This document shows positions 22,701-30,986 of a stretch of DNA of 64,000 bases, one piece after another. Made by a program: the position numbers and the translations under genes. The DNA comes from Nesterenkonia sp. E16_10 (GTDB lineage: Bacteria; Actinomycetota; Actinomycetes; Actinomycetales; Micrococcaceae). The stretch's first letter is position 1. Every line of letters starts with the position of its first letter. The stretch spans positions 62,001-126,000 of the forward strand of contig NZ_JADPSA010000001.1 in assembly GCF_017347085.1 (NCBI RefSeq), read 5' to 3'. The notes beneath the pieces are model-generated. The model ran no database searches, was not told the origin of the DNA, and saw only the letters and a list, made by a program, of their open reading frames with translations.

Positions 22701-24260
22701 TCACTTCCCGGCGGCGTGAGCCGCCGCTTCCGCAGTCTCCGCCAGCTCTGGGGCCTGGGCCCAGAGTGGTTCAGCGTCCTGGGTCAGCAGCTTCTCCAGC
22801 GCCGCGCCGGCGCGGTAGACCCGGGCGTCCTCTCGGATCGGGGCGAGGAACTGGATCCCCACCGGCAGGCCTTCGGAGAGTCCGCCGGGCACCGAGAGGC
22901 CGGGGATCCCGGCGAGGTTGGCGGGGATGGTGGCCACATCGTTGAGGTACATCGCCAGCGGGTCGTCGTCCTTCTCTCCCAGTGGGAACGCCACGGTGGG
23001 CGAGGTCGGGGAGATCAGCACGTCGGCCTTGGTGAAGGCCGCGTCGAAGTCCTGCTGGATCAGCGTGCGGACCTTCTGGGCGGACCCGTAGTAGGCGTCG
23101 TAGTAGCCCGCGGAGAGCGCGTAGGTGCCCAGGATGATGCGACGCTTGACCTCGTCGCCGAACCCGGCGGCCCGCGTGGAGCCCATGACCCGTTCGATGG
23201 TCAGCGGCCCGGCCTCAGGCAGCACCCGGGTGCCGTAGCGCACGCCGTCGAACTTCGCGAGGTTGGAGGAGGCCTCCGAGGGCATGATCAGGTAGTAGGC
23301 GCCCAGCGCGTATTCGAAGCTGGGGCAGTCGACCTCCACGATCTCGGCCCCGGCGGCGCGCAGCGCGTCCAGCGCTTCGTGGAAGCGGGCCAGCACGCCC
23401 TCCTGGTATCCCTCGCCCTGCAGCTGCTTGATCACCCCGACCCGCAGACCGGACACATCGGCGCCGCGGACGGTCTCGGCCAGGGCCGGGACCTCTCCGG
23501 TGAGCGAGGTGGAGTCCTTCGGGTCGTGTCCTGCGATCAGCTCGTGGAGCAGCGCGGCATCTTCGGTGGTTCGCGCCACCGGGCCGATCTGGTCCAGCGA
23601 GGAGGCCATCGCGATGGCCCCGTAGCGGGAGACCGCGCCGTAGGTCGGCTTGCCGCCCACGGTCCCGGTCATCGCGCCGGGCTGGCGGATCGAGCCCCCG
23701 GTGTCGGTGCCCAGGGCCAGCGGCGCCTCGAAGGCGGCGACCGCGGCCGCGGAGCCTCCCCCGGAGCCGCCGGGGATGCGGGTGATGTCCCAGGGGTTGC
23801 GGGTCACCCCGTAGGCGGAGTGCTCGGTGGAGGAGCCCATCGCGAACTCGTCCAGGTTGGTCTTGCCCAGGATCGGCAGCTTCGCGTCGCGCAGCCTGGT
23901 CACCACGGTGGCGTCGTAGGGGCTCATCCAGCCGTCGAGCATCTTGGACCCGGCGGTGGTGGGCTGGCCCTGCGTGACGATCAGGTCCTTGACCGCGATC
24001 GGCACCCCGGCCAGCGGGTGCAAGGCCTCAGCCTCGGCGCCGCCGGCGGCGCGGATCGCGTCGACCTCGGCGGCGGTGCGCAGCGCCTCCTCCTCGGAGA
24101 CATGCAGGAAGGCGTTGATCCCGCGCTCGCCGCCGTCGACGGCGGCGATCCGGTCCAGGTGCGCCTGGGTCAGCGCCACGGAGGTGATCTCCCCGGCGCG
24201 CAGCTTCGCGGCCATCTCGGCGGCGGTGAGCCGGATCAGCTCATGGGTGTGGGTGGTCAT
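22701..24260 (-). CDS. gatA: Asp-tRNA(Asn)/Glu-tRNA(Gln) amidotransferase subunit A
   Basis: This 519-residue glutaminase subunit releases ammonia from glutamine for GatB. It has the amidase signature with the Ser-cisSer-Lys triad: Lys in VAVKDLI, and the paired serines in [14 protein letters not shown] and [10 protein letters not shown]. The ATG at 24260 has GAGGAG eleven bases upstream and follows the gatC stop by eight bases. A GTG at 24272 would overlap gatC. Eight bases separate it from gatB, so all three are one transcript. Confidence 0.97.
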   Translation of the reverse strand: MTTHTHELIRLTAAEMAAKLRAGEITSVALTQAHLDRIAAVDGGERGINAFLHVSEEEALRTAAEVDAIRAAGGAEAEALHPLAGVPIAVKDLIVTQGQPTTAGSKMLDGWMSPYDATVVTRLRDAKLPILGKTNLDEFAMGSSTEHSAYGVTRNPWDITRIPGGSGGGSAAAVAAFEAPLALGTDTGGSIRQPGAMTGTVGGKPTYGAVSRYGAIAMASSLDQIGPVARTTEDAALLHELIAGHDPKDSTSLTGEVPALAETVRGADVSGLRVGVIKQLQGEGYQEGVLARFHEALDALRAAGAEIVEVDCPSFEYALGAYYLIMPSEASSNLAKFDGVRYGTRVLPEAGPLTIERVMGSTRAAGFGDEVKRRIILGTYALSAGYYDAYYGSAQKVRTLIQQDFDAAFTKADVLISPTSPTVAFPLGEKDDDPLAMYLNDVATIPANLAGIPGLSVPGGLSEGLPVGIQFLAPIREDARVYRAGAALEKLLTQDAEPLWAQAPELAETAEAAAHAAGK

Positions 24261-24268
24261 ATCGGGGG

Positions 24269-24565
24269 TCACTCCTCGTCCAGGATCGCCGGGACCTTGA
24301 AACGGCCGGCTTCAGCGTCAGGTGCATTGAGCAGCGACTGTTCAGCGGTGAAGACATGCCCGACCTCGTCCTCGCGGAAGACGTTGGTCAGCGGCAGCGG
24401 ATGACTGGTGGCGGGGATCTCGCCGGAGACGGCCTCGGAGACGGTCGCCACGGAATCCACGATGACGGCCAGCTCGTGCGCCATCTTCTCCAGCTCCTGC
24501 TCAGTCATGCTGATGTGCGCGAGTTTTGCAAGATGCTCAACGTCTGCGCGCGAGATCTCAGACAT
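24269..24565 (-). CDS. gatC: Asp-tRNA(Asn)/Glu-tRNA(Gln) amidotransferase subunit C
   Basis: This 98-residue subunit links GatA and GatB and is needed for their stability. It shows the family start [25 protein letters not shown], with [16 protein letters not shown] in the second half. It is the first gene of the operon. The run of three subunits shows that this organism makes Gln-tRNA and/or Asn-tRNA by the indirect route. Confidence 0.96.
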   Translation of the reverse strand: MSEISRADVEHLAKLAHISMTEQELEKMAHELAVIVDSVATVSEAVSGEIPATSHPLPLTNVFREDEVGHVFTAEQSLLNAPDAEAGRFKVPAILDEE

Positions 24566-24622
24566 GCAGCTCCCTCGGGGATCGGTGGTGGATGAACTCG
24601 GTCCAGTCTATCGGCCAGCACG

Positions 24623-24707
24623 ACGACGGCGGCCGCGTCGAGCGACCACCCGCGAGGAGGCTGCCGAGATCACCTCCCGGGTCGAGCAGGTGGGCGGCCG
24701 CCGTCGT
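24623..24707. repeat. 14-bp inverted repeat in the gatC upstream region
   Basis: 24623-24636 and 24694-24707 are perfect reverse complements separated by 57 bases. The whole 220-bp gap between gatC and the baeRF2 gene is otherwise without a plausible gene. It could be the baeRF2 transcript end, a structured RNA, or an operator pair acting on gatC. Confidence 0.6.
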
Positions 24708-24785
24708 GGTGCCGGGCTGATCAGTCGATTCGACCGATGACTCGGTCAAGCTGGTCAGCCAGCCGGGTGGTGCTGGGGTGTCTGC

Positions 24786-25844
24786 TCAGTCGGCGACGTC
24801 CTGGACCGGGGCCTCGTAGCGCAGGACCGCGGCCGCGGCGCCGGAGACCGGCGCGCCGACCAGGCCGAAGGAGGCGCCGCTGGCGGAAGCGTCCGCCAGC
24901 AGCTGGTCCTCGCCCTCGGCGCGCTCATCCTGGCGCAGCAGAAGCGTGTCCACCGCGCCGAGCCGGATGGCCGCGCGGACCTCCTCGACGCCCTCTGCGG
25001 AGCGGCCGTGTCCGGTCGCCTCGCCGTAGCGGTCGGTCTGCTCGTTGCCGCGGGCGATGACGACGCGACGAGCGATCACGGTCAGCTCATCGCGCAGCGC
25101 CTGCTCGGTGCCTTCGTCTGCGTGGCCGGCGGGGATTCCGCCGCCGGTCTCGGCCTCGACGGTGAGCTCCTGGAGCGCCTTGGGCAGCTCCTCGTGCAGG
25201 GTCCGACGGCCCTGGGTCTCGCCGGCGACCACGATCACGTCCGGGTTCCAGGAGTCGGCGATCTTGGCGACCCGCTGGGTGATGTCCCGAATGTTCTGCG
25301 TGGCGGCCTCGTCGGCGGATCGCTGGATCTGCTTATGGCTCAGCGCACCCTGGCGGGGCTTGTGCACCGACTCGACGCTGCTGCCCTGGACCGACTCCTC
25401 TTCTCCTGACGCGAGCAGGTCCTCGCCGGAGACGACCAGGCGGCGGATGACGGCCTGCTGCTGGTCAGCGATGACCACCAGCATCCGGGCGGCCCCCAGG
25501 CGGTGGCGGACATAGTCGCCGAGCTGCGGCGGCTCGCCGACCGTAGCCAGGTCACCGGAGCCCTGGGCGGCGTCGAAGTGCTCGTTGAGGACCACACGGG
25601 TCTGATCGGCCACGAGGACGCGACCCTCGGTGTGGACCTCGGTAGGGGCTGGCCCGGTGACGGCCTCATCCAGCGCGGTCAGCGCGACATCGGGGGTTCC
25701 CGCGTCGGCCAGCTGAGTGCGAAGGTCCTGCCAGCGGAGCCGAAGCTGGTCCTCGGCATCGGCGGCGGGGGAACGTGCTTCAAGGTAGACGGTGGCGAAC
25801 GGGCCCTGGGCCTCGTAGACGCCTCGGAGATTGGTCAGCTGCAA
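24786..25844 (-). CDS. baeRF2-type protein (Rv2629-like), eRF1/peptidyl-tRNA-hydrolase-like
   Basis: This 352-residue protein resembles the bacterial archaeo-eukaryotic release factor family 2, of which mycobacterial Rv2629 is a member. It opens LQLTNLRGVYEAQGPFATVYLEA and has a central DVIVVAGETQGRRTLHEELP and a C-terminal AIRLGAVDTLLL segment, as in the eRF1 domain 3/Vms1 fold. The family is proposed to act on ribosome-bound peptidyl-tRNA or in stress dormancy, but this is not proven. I chose the TTG at 25844 because GGAAGGAG stands five bases before it and it matches the family start; a longer frame is open upstream. Confidence 0.75.
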   Translation of the reverse strand: MQLTNLRGVYEAQGPFATVYLEARSPAADAEDQLRLRWQDLRTQLADAGTPDVALTALDEAVTGPAPTEVHTEGRVLVADQTRVVLNEHFDAAQGSGDLATVGEPPQLGDYVRHRLGAARMLVVIADQQQAVIRRLVVSGEDLLASGEEESVQGSSVESVHKPRQGALSHKQIQRSADEAATQNIRDITQRVAKIADSWNPDVIVVAGETQGRRTLHEELPKALQELTVEAETGGGIPAGHADEGTEQALRDELTVIARRVVIARGNEQTDRYGEATGHGRSAEGVEEVRAAIRLGAVDTLLLRQDERAEGEDQLLADASASGASFGLVGAPVSGAAAAVLRYEAPVQDVAD

Positions 25845-25962
25845 CGGTGCTCCTTCCTGCATCCGACGGCGACGGAGACGCTGCTCCAGATCGCCGCCCG
25901 ACGCGAGCTGTTGGTGACAACAGGTGACTGTCTCCGACGCTATCGACGACGGAAAGGCAGGG

Positions 25963-26742
25963 TCAAGCGATCTGTTCCTGCACGTCCACGACGACGACGG
26001 TGACGTTGTCGCGGCCACCGGCGCGCAGCGCCTGGTGGATCAGCCAATCCACGGTGTCCTGGGCGTTGCGGCCGGCGCCGAGGATGCGTTCCATCTCGGA
26101 GTCGTTCAGCTCTCCGCTGAGTCCGTCGGAGCAGATCATCAGCCGCTGACCGGCGCGCACCTCGGAGGTGAAGTAGTCCGCGTCCCACATGTCTCCAGCG
26201 CCCAGGGCGCGGGTGATGACATTGCGCTGCGGGTGGGTGTGCAGCTCCTCGGCGGTGATCAGGCCGGATTCGAACATGTCCTGGACCTGGGAGTGGTCGC
26301 GGCTGAGCTGCCGCAGCTGGGACTGCTCGAAGAGGTAGGTGCGGGAGTCCCCGATGTTGAAGACGATCCAGTTCAGTCCGGCGCCCTCGTCGGCCAGCAG
26401 CGCCCCGGAGACGGTGGTGCCGGCCTTGGAGTCGGTGGCCTCGCGGATCCGCTGATCGGCCTCGGCCAGAAAGGTCTGGATCTGGTCCCGGGCCACGTGT
26501 CCTTCGGCCCGGTTCCAGCCATCGGCGAGGGTCTGCACGGCAAGCGCCGAGGCGACCTCTCCTGCCTCGTGGCCGCCCATGCCATCGGCCACGGCGAAGA
26601 GCGTGTCGGTGATCACCGAAGAGTCTTCGTTGAGTTCCCGGCGCAGGCCCACATGGGACCCGTACCCATAGTCGAGGTAGAGGCCTGCGGGCGGGGTCTG
26701 CTGGACCCGGGGTTCCTCTGGACTTTCTGCGCTGGCTGCCAC
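25963..26742 (-). CDS. PP2C-family Ser/Thr protein phosphatase
   Basis: This 259-residue soluble phosphatase has all the PPM motifs: RELNEDSS, VADGMGGHEAGEVAS, GTTVSGALL, FNIGDSRTYLF, ICSDGLSGEL and GGRDNVTVVVVDV. The Asp residues in these motifs bind two Mn2+ or Mg2+ ions. It removes phosphate from Ser/Thr, as PstP does in other actinobacteria, but it has no membrane anchor and no kinase gene beside it. It lies downstream of the adenylate cyclase gene on the same strand, 125 bases apart. Confidence 0.93.
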   Translation of the reverse strand: MAASAESPEEPRVQQTPPAGLYLDYGYGSHVGLRRELNEDSSVITDTLFAVADGMGGHEAGEVASALAVQTLADGWNRAEGHVARDQIQTFLAEADQRIREATDSKAGTTVSGALLADEGAGLNWIVFNIGDSRTYLFEQSQLRQLSRDHSQVQDMFESGLITAEELHTHPQRNVITRALGAGDMWDADYFTSEVRAGQRLMICSDGLSGELNDSEMERILGAGRNAQDTVDWLIHQALRAGGRDNVTVVVVDVQEQIA

Positions 26743-26867
26743 ATCACCATCTTGTCACGGGGCCGGTCGCTGTGGTGACGATAGGGCGCGTTTCGCTCCA
26801 CTCGGGCGCGGGTCGCGCACGGTTCGAGCGCTGCCGTCGTGAGCACCGGGTCTCGGCGCGGGTCGGG

Positions 26868-28442
26868 TCAGCGGCGCTCGGTGACGATCCCGGCGCCCTG
26901 GCCGCGCAGCAGCATATTGGGCTGGACCTCGCCGAAGCCGCGCACGATCCGGGGCGGCTGCGGCACCAGCAGATAGTCGGGATTGGACTCCAGCGTCTGG
27001 GCGGTGACCTGGTCCACCAGGATCGTGCCCGGATCCGCCAGTGAGGTGAGCCGGGCGGCGAGGTTCACGGTGGGTCCGTAGATGTCCCCCATCCGGGAGA
27101 GGACCCGTCCCCAGACCACCGAGACCCGCGCCTCGGGCAGGACGTCGTCGGCGGCGATGGACTCGGCCAGGGCGAGCGCGATCTCGGCGCCGGCCTCGGG
27201 GGTCTCGGCGTTGTAGAGCACCTCGTCCCCGACGGTCTTGACCAGCCGGCCGCCGCCGATGGAGATGATCTCGGCACATTTGGACTCGAAGTGCTGCACC
27301 ATATGGGCCAGGGTGCGCTCGTTCATCTGCCGGGAGAGCGAGGTATAGGAGACCAGGTCGGCGAAGCCCACGGCGCGGGCCAGCGGCAGGGCGGCGTCGT
27401 CCTCGGCGCCGGTGCGTCCGTGCGCGGTGGCGGCCAGCCCGGATTCGACCCGGACGGTGAGCCGCTGCAGGGCCGCCGAGAGCTGGCGGCGCCAGGTGTA
27501 GCCCATGAGCTTTTGGATCGGTTCGATCAGCTGGGGCAGCGTCCCCACGACCTGGGTGCGCGCCACGGCGTCGGAGAGCTGGCCGTTGGCGATCTTGTCC
27601 TCCACCAGGGCCTCGATCTGCCAGACCACCATGCGGTCGGTCATCTGACCCACCGAGCGGGTCAGCGAGATCGCGGTCTCCTCGTTGAGGTGCCCGTCCC
27701 GGACCAGCTCGATCATTGTGGCCAGCGCCTCGACGTCGGTCTTGGTGAACGCCTTGACGTCGTCGTCGAGGTTGGGGAAGCCCAGCGCCCGCCAGAGCCG
27801 GCGGGCGGATCGGGTGGAGACGCCCAGCTGATGCGCCATCTCCCGGTAGGTCAGGGTGCGTTCAGCCCCGAGCAGCCGGTGTTCCAGTTCCCGGATGGTC
27901 CGGTGCCACTCCCGCTGCTCCATGCTCGGGATCGGGATCGCGGCGGTCTCCGGGGCACGCTCATGGCCGGTGAGCGGCGTGGCGCTCCGACTCGTCGCGG
28001 CGGCGGCCCCGGCGCTCTCGAACTGGGCGTCGCGCCCGTCGGGCGCCTCGCGGTCCGCGCGGCCGGCGCTCCGGTCGGCCAGTCCTTCGACGGGGACGGC
28101 GAGGTCGGGGCCGTCGGTGATGCTGCTCTCCCCCGCCTCCTGCAGCACGGTCTGGCGGACCTGACCCTGCAGCCGCGGAGAATTGAAGTCCGACCAGTCC
28201 TGGCGGGCGGCTTCGAGCTCGGCGGCAGAGTAGTGCGCCGACACCTCGGCGGGCGGCGCCGCGGCTCCCGCCGCCTCGGCCGATCCGGCGGCCTCCGGGG
28301 TGAGACGGGTGGGCTCGCCGCTGAGCTCGAGTCCGCGGCTGGCTCCTGGAGGCGTGTAGCGCACCGCCCGCCATGAGGCGTCGGTGTCCTCGCCGCCGAG
28401 GTAGACCGGTCTGCGGTCGGGTCCTGGCGGGTTCTCAGGCAT
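26868..28442 (-). CDS. Class III adenylate cyclase with Rv1264-like regulatory domain
   Basis: This 524-residue protein has a Pro/Ala-rich N-terminal part of about 165 residues, then a regulatory region (YREMAHQLGVSTRSARRLWRALGFPNLDDDVKAFT and following helices) like the pH-responsive domain of mycobacterial Rv1264. A class III cyclase domain follows, with metal-binding Asp in VGFADLVSYT, substrate Lys/Asp in VKTVGDEVLY and transition-state residues in YGPTVNLAARLTS. It makes cAMP from ATP, probably as a dimer in the cytosol. Its start overlaps the end of the PH-domain gene by eight bases, suggesting coupled translation. Which signal it senses here is unknown. Confidence 0.88.
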   Translation of the reverse strand: MPENPPGPDRRPVYLGGEDTDASWRAVRYTPPGASRGLELSGEPTRLTPEAAGSAEAAGAAAPPAEVSAHYSAAELEAARQDWSDFNSPRLQGQVRQTVLQEAGESSITDGPDLAVPVEGLADRSAGRADREAPDGRDAQFESAGAAAATSRSATPLTGHERAPETAAIPIPSMEQREWHRTIRELEHRLLGAERTLTYREMAHQLGVSTRSARRLWRALGFPNLDDDVKAFTKTDVEALATMIELVRDGHLNEETAISLTRSVGQMTDRMVVWQIEALVEDKIANGQLSDAVARTQVVGTLPQLIEPIQKLMGYTWRRQLSAALQRLTVRVESGLAATAHGRTGAEDDAALPLARAVGFADLVSYTSLSRQMNERTLAHMVQHFESKCAEIISIGGGRLVKTVGDEVLYNAETPEAGAEIALALAESIAADDVLPEARVSVVWGRVLSRMGDIYGPTVNLAARLTSLADPGTILVDQVTAQTLESNPDYLLVPQPPRIVRGFGEVQPNMLLRGQGAGIVTERR

Positions 28443-29010
28443 AGTGCGCCTCTCCGTATCCTCCAGGAGCAGGAGCCTGGTTCGCGTATTGCGCCGCGAC
28501 GTGACGCCGGTATTCACCCAGCTCCTCGGCGATGACGGTCTGGAAGTGCGCGGCATCGGGCATATTGGACAGCCGGGTCCGCTGGTGCTGGCCGTAGGCG
28601 CCGTGGAGCAGGATCAGGTCCCCAGCCTCGGACATGGACTGGATGCGGGACTGCTTGAGCTGCACCTCGGAGAGCAGCCCCAGCGGCACGACGCTGGCCT
28701 GGGCGGCCCCCAGCAGGTTCTTCTGCACCAGGCGATGGCTGGTCAGGTAGGTCATGCGGTTGCCCCAGCTCAGCAGGGGCTTGAGCGTGCCGAACGCGAA
28801 CGCGAGGAGTCCGCCCGCCCAGATCAGGAAGACCCCGATGTGCTGGTAGTGCTCGACGAACGCGGGCTGGTCGGCCCGGGAGATATAGCCCAGCAGGAAG
28901 CTCATCACCGTCACGGTGACGAGCAGGTTCAGCAGGGCGGGCAGCAGCGCGCGGTAGTGCGCGCGGGTCCGGATGACCACCTGTTCGCCGTCGACCAGCT
29001 TGAGCTTCAT
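28435..29010 (-). CDS. PH-domain (bPH2) membrane protein
   Basis: This 191-residue protein has two transmembrane helices at about 23-44 and 55-75, then a bacterial PH-like domain (TYLTSHRLVQKNLLG, VPLGLLSEVQLKQS, AGDLILLHGAYG). The YdbS/YdbT-like family has no firm function; some members protect against antimicrobial peptides. The C-terminal tail is Gly/Ala/Tyr-rich. The ATG has GGAGG twelve bases upstream. Its last codons overlap the adenylate cyclase start, so the two are likely made together and could form a membrane-linked signalling pair. Confidence 0.8.
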   Translation of the reverse strand: MKLKLVDGEQVVIRTRAHYRALLPALLNLLVTVTVMSFLLGYISRADQPAFVEHYQHIGVFLIWAGGLLAFAFGTLKPLLSWGNRMTYLTSHRLVQKNLLGAAQASVVPLGLLSEVQLKQSRIQSMSEAGDLILLHGAYGQHQRTRLSNMPDAAHFQTVIAEELGEYRRHVAAQYANQAPAPGGYGEAHYA

Positions 29011-29268
29011 CGTGAGCCACAGCCTCCTGCCGGTCTTCGTCCACGCCCCCTGAGCCCAGGGCGCGCCAGTAGTGCCGATGTCGATCGCCAGTCTACCGGC
29101 ACAGCCCTGGGGTTCGTCCGGGAGGCCCACAAGCTGAATAGTTCGGGATCCCGCTCGTGCCACCTGCATGGCCAGAGAACTGCCTGGCGTGCACTGACCG
29201 CTGAATCTTGCATTCGGCTCAATCGAGCCACAGGTGACTCCTCAGCCAGACAGGTCCAAGCGGTCTGC

Positions 29269-29652
29269 TCAGCGGCTGCAGTTGATCGGGGTATAGGTCG
29301 TGGACGACCGATTCCAAGACATCGAGTCCCCGGTATTAACGGTTGTGCGCTGGTACAGGTCACACCCTCGGTACACGGCGTCCGAGAATTCACTGGGCCA
29401 CTGCAACGTGTAGGCGACCTGGCAGGCATGACTGTAGCCAGCTGGAAGTCGGGTGCATGCCACGCGACCCAATGAACCGGCATTGTGAGCCGCTACAACC
29501 TCTTCATTGGGGAGGTAGTGGGTGATGACGTTGGGTGGGTTATCAACCCCGCCACCAGCCCAGTCCGCGGCACTGGCAGGCGCCGCTGCACCGAAGATCG
29601 CTCCAGCTCCAAGGACCCCTGCGGAGAACATCGATATTATTCGCTTCTTCAT
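29269..29652 (-). CDS. Secreted four-Cys protein, unknown function
   Basis: This 127-residue protein begins MKKRIISMFSAGVLGAG with a clear Sec signal peptide ending in APASAA; cleavage after ASA leaves about 94 residues. The mature part has four Cys (VACTRL, HACQVA, RGCDLY and the near-terminal INCSR), consistent with two disulphides, and is rich in Asn, Thr and aromatic residues. I do not recognise the family. Its DNA and upstream region are clearly more AT-rich than the neighbours, which suggests acquisition. It has its own promoter. No immunity, export or processing partner is beside it. The 258 bases between it and the PH-domain gene hold nothing I can identify. Confidence 0.65.
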   Translation of the reverse strand: MKKRIISMFSAGVLGAGAIFGAAAPASAADWAGGGVDNPPNVITHYLPNEEVVAAHNAGSLGRVACTRLPAGYSHACQVAYTLQWPSEFSDAVYRGCDLYQRTTVNTGDSMSWNRSSTTYTPINCSR

Positions 29653-29682
29653 GAGTCTCAACTCCAAAACCAGTTTTGAATC

Positions 29683-29712
29683 ATTATCAACCGTATAATC
29701 TCGTGCGTTCAA
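29683..29712 (-). promoter_or_regulatory. Promoter of the secreted four-Cys gene
   Basis: On the minus strand TTGAAC and GATAAT are 18 bases apart, a good housekeeping-type promoter. The -10 lies 31 bases before the ATG. The surrounding 115-bp gap to birA is AT-rich, unlike the rest of the window. Confidence 0.6.
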
Positions 29713-29767
29713 CATAATATGCACGGTGGCCCAGTATTTCAACAGGTCCCATTATTTCTAATTCTAA

Positions 29768-30844
29768 TTAATCCCTGATGCCGAATGGATCGAAACGACG
29801 CAGATGAACTACGTCGCCGGCCGAGAAGGCCTTGGGCTCCGGCATGCAGGACTGCCATCCCTGCTCGGTGGTGGCGCGCCGGGCAGTGACCTCCACCTGG
29901 AGCGCCCCCTGGGAGGTCAGCCGCTGCGCCACTCCGCGCTCGGCGCTGCCGTCGGGGAGCTCCACGCGGACCTGTTGACCCAGGGTGCTCAGCACCTGGG
30001 ACACCATGGTGACCAGCACCTCCGAGACCGTCTCGGGAGCCCGTCGCGCAGCCGCTTCGACGGGGCCCAAGAGATCCGCGAAGCGCTCCAGGAAGCAGCA
30101 CAGCAGCTCGGTGCGCAGCGCCCCGGGCTCCTGGCTCTCCGGTCCCTGGGCAGCCGAACCCTGGCCCTCCGGCCCCTGAGCGCTCTCAGCGAGCCTCGGG
30201 TCGAGCTGCGCCGCGCGGCGGCGCAGTTCGATCAGCACCGAGGTGGAGCCCTCGATGGGGAGCTGCTCGGGCGTGAGCAGCACGTTGATCCCGACTCCCA
30301 GCACGACGGTGCCCGGCGCTGCGGGGCGCCCGGGGACGGCGGAGGCGAGAATCCCGCTGATCTTCTTCTCCGGCCCCTCGGTCTGGGTCACCTGTACGTC
30401 ATTGGGCCACTTGAGCACCGCGCGCTGGTCTGCGGCATCGAGTCCGAAGTCCTGGCGCAGCGTGTCCACCAGTGCCCGACCGGCGAGCATCGAGAGCCAG
30501 CCCAGGTGTTCCGCCGCCAGCTGCGGGCGCAGCACGATCGAGGTCGAGAGAGACGCCCCTTTCGGCGAGCTCCAGGCGCGCCCCAGCCGGCCGCGGCCGC
30601 CGGTCTGTTCCTCCGCGGTGAGCACCGAGAGGTGCGGCCACGCCGTCGGAACCTGCCGTCGCGGCGGCGTGTCCGAGTGCGAGCCCGGCTGCGCCTGCGT
30701 CTCGGCGGCCAGCGCTCGAGTCAGCCATTCATTGGTGGAACCGACGGACTCCACCCGTTGGATCCGCGCGTAGGCCCCTCCGGCCTCGCTGAGGAGTCGC
30801 CGGGCGAGCAGGGCGTCGTCGAGTGGTGGCAGTGCGGCGGTCAT
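29768..30844 (-). CDS. birA: Biotin--[acetyl-CoA-carboxylase] ligase
   Basis: This 358-residue enzyme attaches biotin to the carrier Lys of carboxylases by way of biotinyl-AMP. It shows VGSTNEWL, the catalytic TGGRGRLGRAWSSPKGASLSTSIVL (biotin/AMP loop), VLKWPNDVQV with KKISGILA, and LGVGINV. It lacks the N-terminal HTH of the E. coli repressor, so it is an enzyme only. A Ser/Gln/Pro-rich insert near 245-265 is unusual. It lies 1.4 kb from accD, divergent, so it serves the carboxylase genes to its right. Confidence 0.93.
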   Translation of the reverse strand: MTAALPPLDDALLARRLLSEAGGAYARIQRVESVGSTNEWLTRALAAETQAQPGSHSDTPPRRQVPTAWPHLSVLTAEEQTGGRGRLGRAWSSPKGASLSTSIVLRPQLAAEHLGWLSMLAGRALVDTLRQDFGLDAADQRAVLKWPNDVQVTQTEGPEKKISGILASAVPGRPAAPGTVVLGVGINVLLTPEQLPIEGSTSVLIELRRRAAQLDPRLAESAQGPEGQGSAAQGPESQEPGALRTELLCCFLERFADLLGPVEAAARRAPETVSEVLVTMVSQVLSTLGQQVRVELPDGSAERGVAQRLTSQGALQVEVTARRATTEQGWQSCMPEPKAFSAGDVVHLRRFDPFGIRD

Positions 30845-30951
30845 CAGCTCAGGCTAAGCCACCGGATCCTGGGTTCGCCGCGCAGCCGCAGCGCAGCGGT
30901 TGGGGCAGCCGCGGTGACAGTCGTGGTGGCAGCAGGGGTCGCAGTCGCCGT

Positions 30952-30986
30952 CGGGGTCGCAGGCTCAGCCGGGGTCGCAGGCTCAG
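30952..30986 (-). repeat. Two 17-bp direct repeats at the end of the SDR gene
   Basis: 30952-30968 and 30970-30986 are identical (CGGGGTCGCAGGCTCAG, period 18). The right copy overlaps the SDR stop codon. Other GTCGC- and GCAG-rich partial copies lie to the left. It is probably a slippage expansion in the birA-SDR gap. Confidence 0.7.

Noticed and set aside
21127-24404. Long plus-strand open frames across gatB and gatA
   Set aside because: They are antisense shadows, rich in Arg, Gly and Val with no domain. The minus-strand genes carry all family motifs.
24408-24740. A 110-codon frame in the gatC-baeRF2 gap
   Set aside because: It is mostly antisense to gatC, then an Arg-rich read of the inverted repeat. 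No start signal.
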